Assembly: GCA_963839175.1 (NCBI GenBank)
Contig: CAWIUB010000041.1
Span: 1-64,000, forward strand
Origin: CAWIUB01 sp963839175
GTDB taxonomy: Bacteria; Actinomycetota; Actinomycetes; Mycobacteriales; Jatrophihabitantaceae
Length of the DNA: 64,000 nt
Reading direction: 5' to 3'
Every line of letters begins with the position of its first letter. The first letter of the stretch is position 1. A program made the translations under genes and the position numbers. Below the pieces are notes generated by a model. The model searched no databases. It was not told where the DNA came from and saw nothing but the letters and a program-made list of their open reading frames with translations. Of this stretch, positions 62,435 to 64,000 are shown one piece after another.

Positions 62435-64000
62435 TCAGACGACGAGGTTCACCAGCCGCCCCGGGACAACCACCACGCGCTTGACCGGCCGGCCGTCCAG
62501 CACCGCTGCTACCCGCTCGTCGGCCCGCGCCGCGGTCTCCAGGGCGTCCCGGTCCGAGGCGGTCGGCACGGTCAGCACGGCGCGCACCTTTCCGTTGACC
62601 TGGACCGGCAACTCGATCGTCTCGTCGACTAGCAGCGCCGGGTCAGCCGCGGGAAACTCCTCCCAGGCCAACGACGCAGCGTGGCCGAGGCGAGACCACA
62701 GCTCCTCCGAGGCGTGCGGCGCGAGCGGCGCCAGCATCAGCACGAGCGGCTCGGCGACCGAGCGCGGCGCGCCACCATGCGGATACCGCAGCGTCAGCGC
62801 GTTGGTCAGCTCGATGATCCGGGCGATGGATGTGTTGAATCGCAGCGTCTCGAAGCCCTCCCGGACCGCGGCAATGGTCTTGTGCAGCAGGCGATTCAGG
62901 TCGTCAGGCACATCCTCGGCGGACACATGCGCGGCGCCCGTCGTCTCGTCGATGACCACGCGCCACACCCGCTGCAACAGCCGGAACGGCCCGACGATCG
63001 CCTTGGTGTCCCACGGCCGCGACTGCTCCAAGGGGCCGCCGAACATCTCGAACAGGCGGAAGGTGTCGGTGCCCCACTCGGCGATGAACTGGTCGGGCGT
63101 GATCACGTTCTTCAGGCTCTTGCCGATCTTGCCGAACTCCCGCTTGACCCGCTCGCCGTGGAAGTAGAACTCACCGTCTCGCGCTTCGACCTCGGCCGCC
63201 TCGACGTAGAAACCGTCCGCGTTGGTGTAGGCCGGCAGTTGCAGATAGCCCTGGTTGATCAGCCGGTGGTAGGGCTCGGCGCTGCTCAGGTACCCCAGGT
63301 CGAACAGCACCTTGTGCCAGAACCGCGCGTACAGCAGGTGCAGTACTGCGTGCTCGACCCCGCCGACGTAAAGGCCGACACCGCCTGCGGGACGATCCGC
63401 TGTCGGGCCCATCCAGTACCGCTCGATCTCAGGGTCGACCAGGGCCAGGTCATTGGTCGGATCCAGGTAGCGCAGCTCGTACCAGCACGAGCCGGCCCAG
63501 TTCGGCATGGTGTTCGTCTCGCGCCGATAGCGCTTCGGGCCGTCCCCCAGATCCAACGTGACGTTCACCCAGTCGGTCAGCCGGCCGAGCGGCGGCTCCG
63601 GCTCAGAATCGGCATCGTCGGGCGCGTACAGCCGCGGCGAGAAGTCGTTCGTCTCGGGCAGCTCCAGCGGCAGCATCGACTCCGGCAATGCGACGGGCAG
63701 GTCATGCTCGTCGTACACGATCGGGAACGGCTCGCCCCAGTACCGCTGCCGCGAGAACAGCCAGTCGCGCAGCCGGAACGTGATCGCCCCGCGCCCGTGC
63801 CCGTACTCCTCCAGCCAGGCGACGATCGCCGACTTGGCCTCGGCGACGTGCTTGCCGTCCAGGAAACCGGAGTTGATCGCCCGCCCCTCGCCGGCGTATG
63901 CCGTGCCGTCGAACCCGTCCGGCGGCTGCACGGTGCGGACGATGGGCAGCTCGAAGGCCTCGGCGAACTCCCAGTCCCGCTCGTCCTGTCCCGGCACGGC
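62435..64000 (-). CDS. leuS: Leucyl-tRNA synthetase, C-terminal part (runs past window end)
   Basis: The open frame covers at least 520 residues and the 5' end is outside the window. WLFSRQRYWGEPFPI and the signature FGKIGKSLKNVIT (KMSKS variant KIGKS) are present; the anticodon-binding domain and the C-terminal domain follow to the stop at 62435. It attaches leucine to tRNA. It is the most right-hand gene and carries no lesion. Confidence 0.95.
   Translation of the reverse strand, partial: AVPGQDERDWEFAEAFELPIVRTVQPPDGFDGTAYAGEGRAINSGFLDGKHVAEAKSAIVAWLEEYGHGRGAITFRLRDWLFSRQRYWGEPFPIVYDEHDLPVALPESMLPLELPETNDFSPRLYAPDDADSEPEPPLGRLTDWVNVTLDLGDGPKRYRRETNTMPNWAGSCWYELRYLDPTNDLALVDPEIERYWMGPTADRPAGGVGLYVGGVEHAVLHLLYARFWHKVLFDLGYLSSAEPYHRLINQGYLQLPAYTNADGFYVEAAEVEARDGEFYFHGERVKREFGKIGKSLKNVITPDQFIAEWGTDTFRLFEMFGGPLEQSRPWDTKAIVGPFRLLQRVWRVVIDETTGAAHVSAEDVPDDLNRLLHKTIAAVREGFETLRFNTSIARIIELTNALTLRYPHGGAPRSVAEPLVLMLAPLAPHASEELWSRLGHAASLAWEEFPAADPALLVDETIELPVQVNGKVRAVLTVPTASDRDALETAARADERVAAVLDGRPVKRVVVVPGRLVNLVV

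Noticed and set aside
62304..63167. Plus-strand frame running into leuS
   Set aside because: The first 35 residues look protein-like, but the rest is antisense to leuS and no ribosome site supports the start.

Overview
This window is high-GC actinobacterial chromosome. The evidence is the fused 2-oxoglutarate decarboxylase/dehydrogenase Kgd, a DUF222/HNH '13E12-type' endonuclease, frequent GTG starts, and the conserved minus-strand order hrcA - dnaJ - phoH - ybeY - CorC-like - cytidine-deaminase-like - era - recO - uppS, an order I recall from Mycobacterium and relatives. No rRNA, tRNA or CRISPR array was seen. The genus cannot be fixed from the sequence alone.

Layout. 1-5.1 kb: an IS1634-like insertion sequence whose terminal repeats sit at 1-20 and 5059-5078. 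Its transposase is split by a 3,095 bp serine-recombinase element (864-3958) carrying a four-gene operon; removing that element with one copy of an AA dinucleotide restores the transposase frame exactly. 5.1-18.7 kb: ordinary chromosome (unknown protein, thioesterase, YdeP-like molybdopterin oxidoreductase, ABC exporter, kgd, uppS, recO, MFS transporter, era). 18.7-28.0 kb: an accessory island between era and the deaminase-like gene. It holds a three-gene zinc-ribbon/membrane operon broken by an ISL3-family IS, a decayed gene broken by a second, dead ISL3-family IS, and an intact IS1634-like element. 28.0-34.7 kb: the conserved block resumes, including a phoH gene interrupted by a 358-residue intein with the signature of class 3 inteins, and a CIRCE operator in front of dnaJ. 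34.7-41.4 kb: a degraded stretch (broken GNAT, aldo/keto reductase and dienelactone hydrolase genes, 13E12-type HNH gene, 43-44 bp direct repeats) that also holds hemW and a secreted RNase with a barstar-like partner. 41.4-50.2 kb: quinone reductase-like gene, two convergent 2H phosphoesterases, lepA, rpsT, holA, comEC.

50.26-60.48 kb is an about 10.2 kb integrated element that separates comEC from comEA, normally neighbours, and removes the last residues of ComEA. It carries a serine integrase, a P-loop replication protein, an MT-A70 methyltransferase, a P27-type terminase small subunit and an HK97-type prohead protease, but no large terminase, portal, capsid or tail genes. This looks like a phage satellite (PICI-like) rather than a full prophage. 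An IS1182-family IS has cut its small HTH regulator. The window closes with comEA, degV and the 3' part of leuS.

Single-base frameshifts are common in the accessory genes, and none were noticed in the long housekeeping genes. This favours genuine decay over sequencing error, although read-level confirmation is not possible here.
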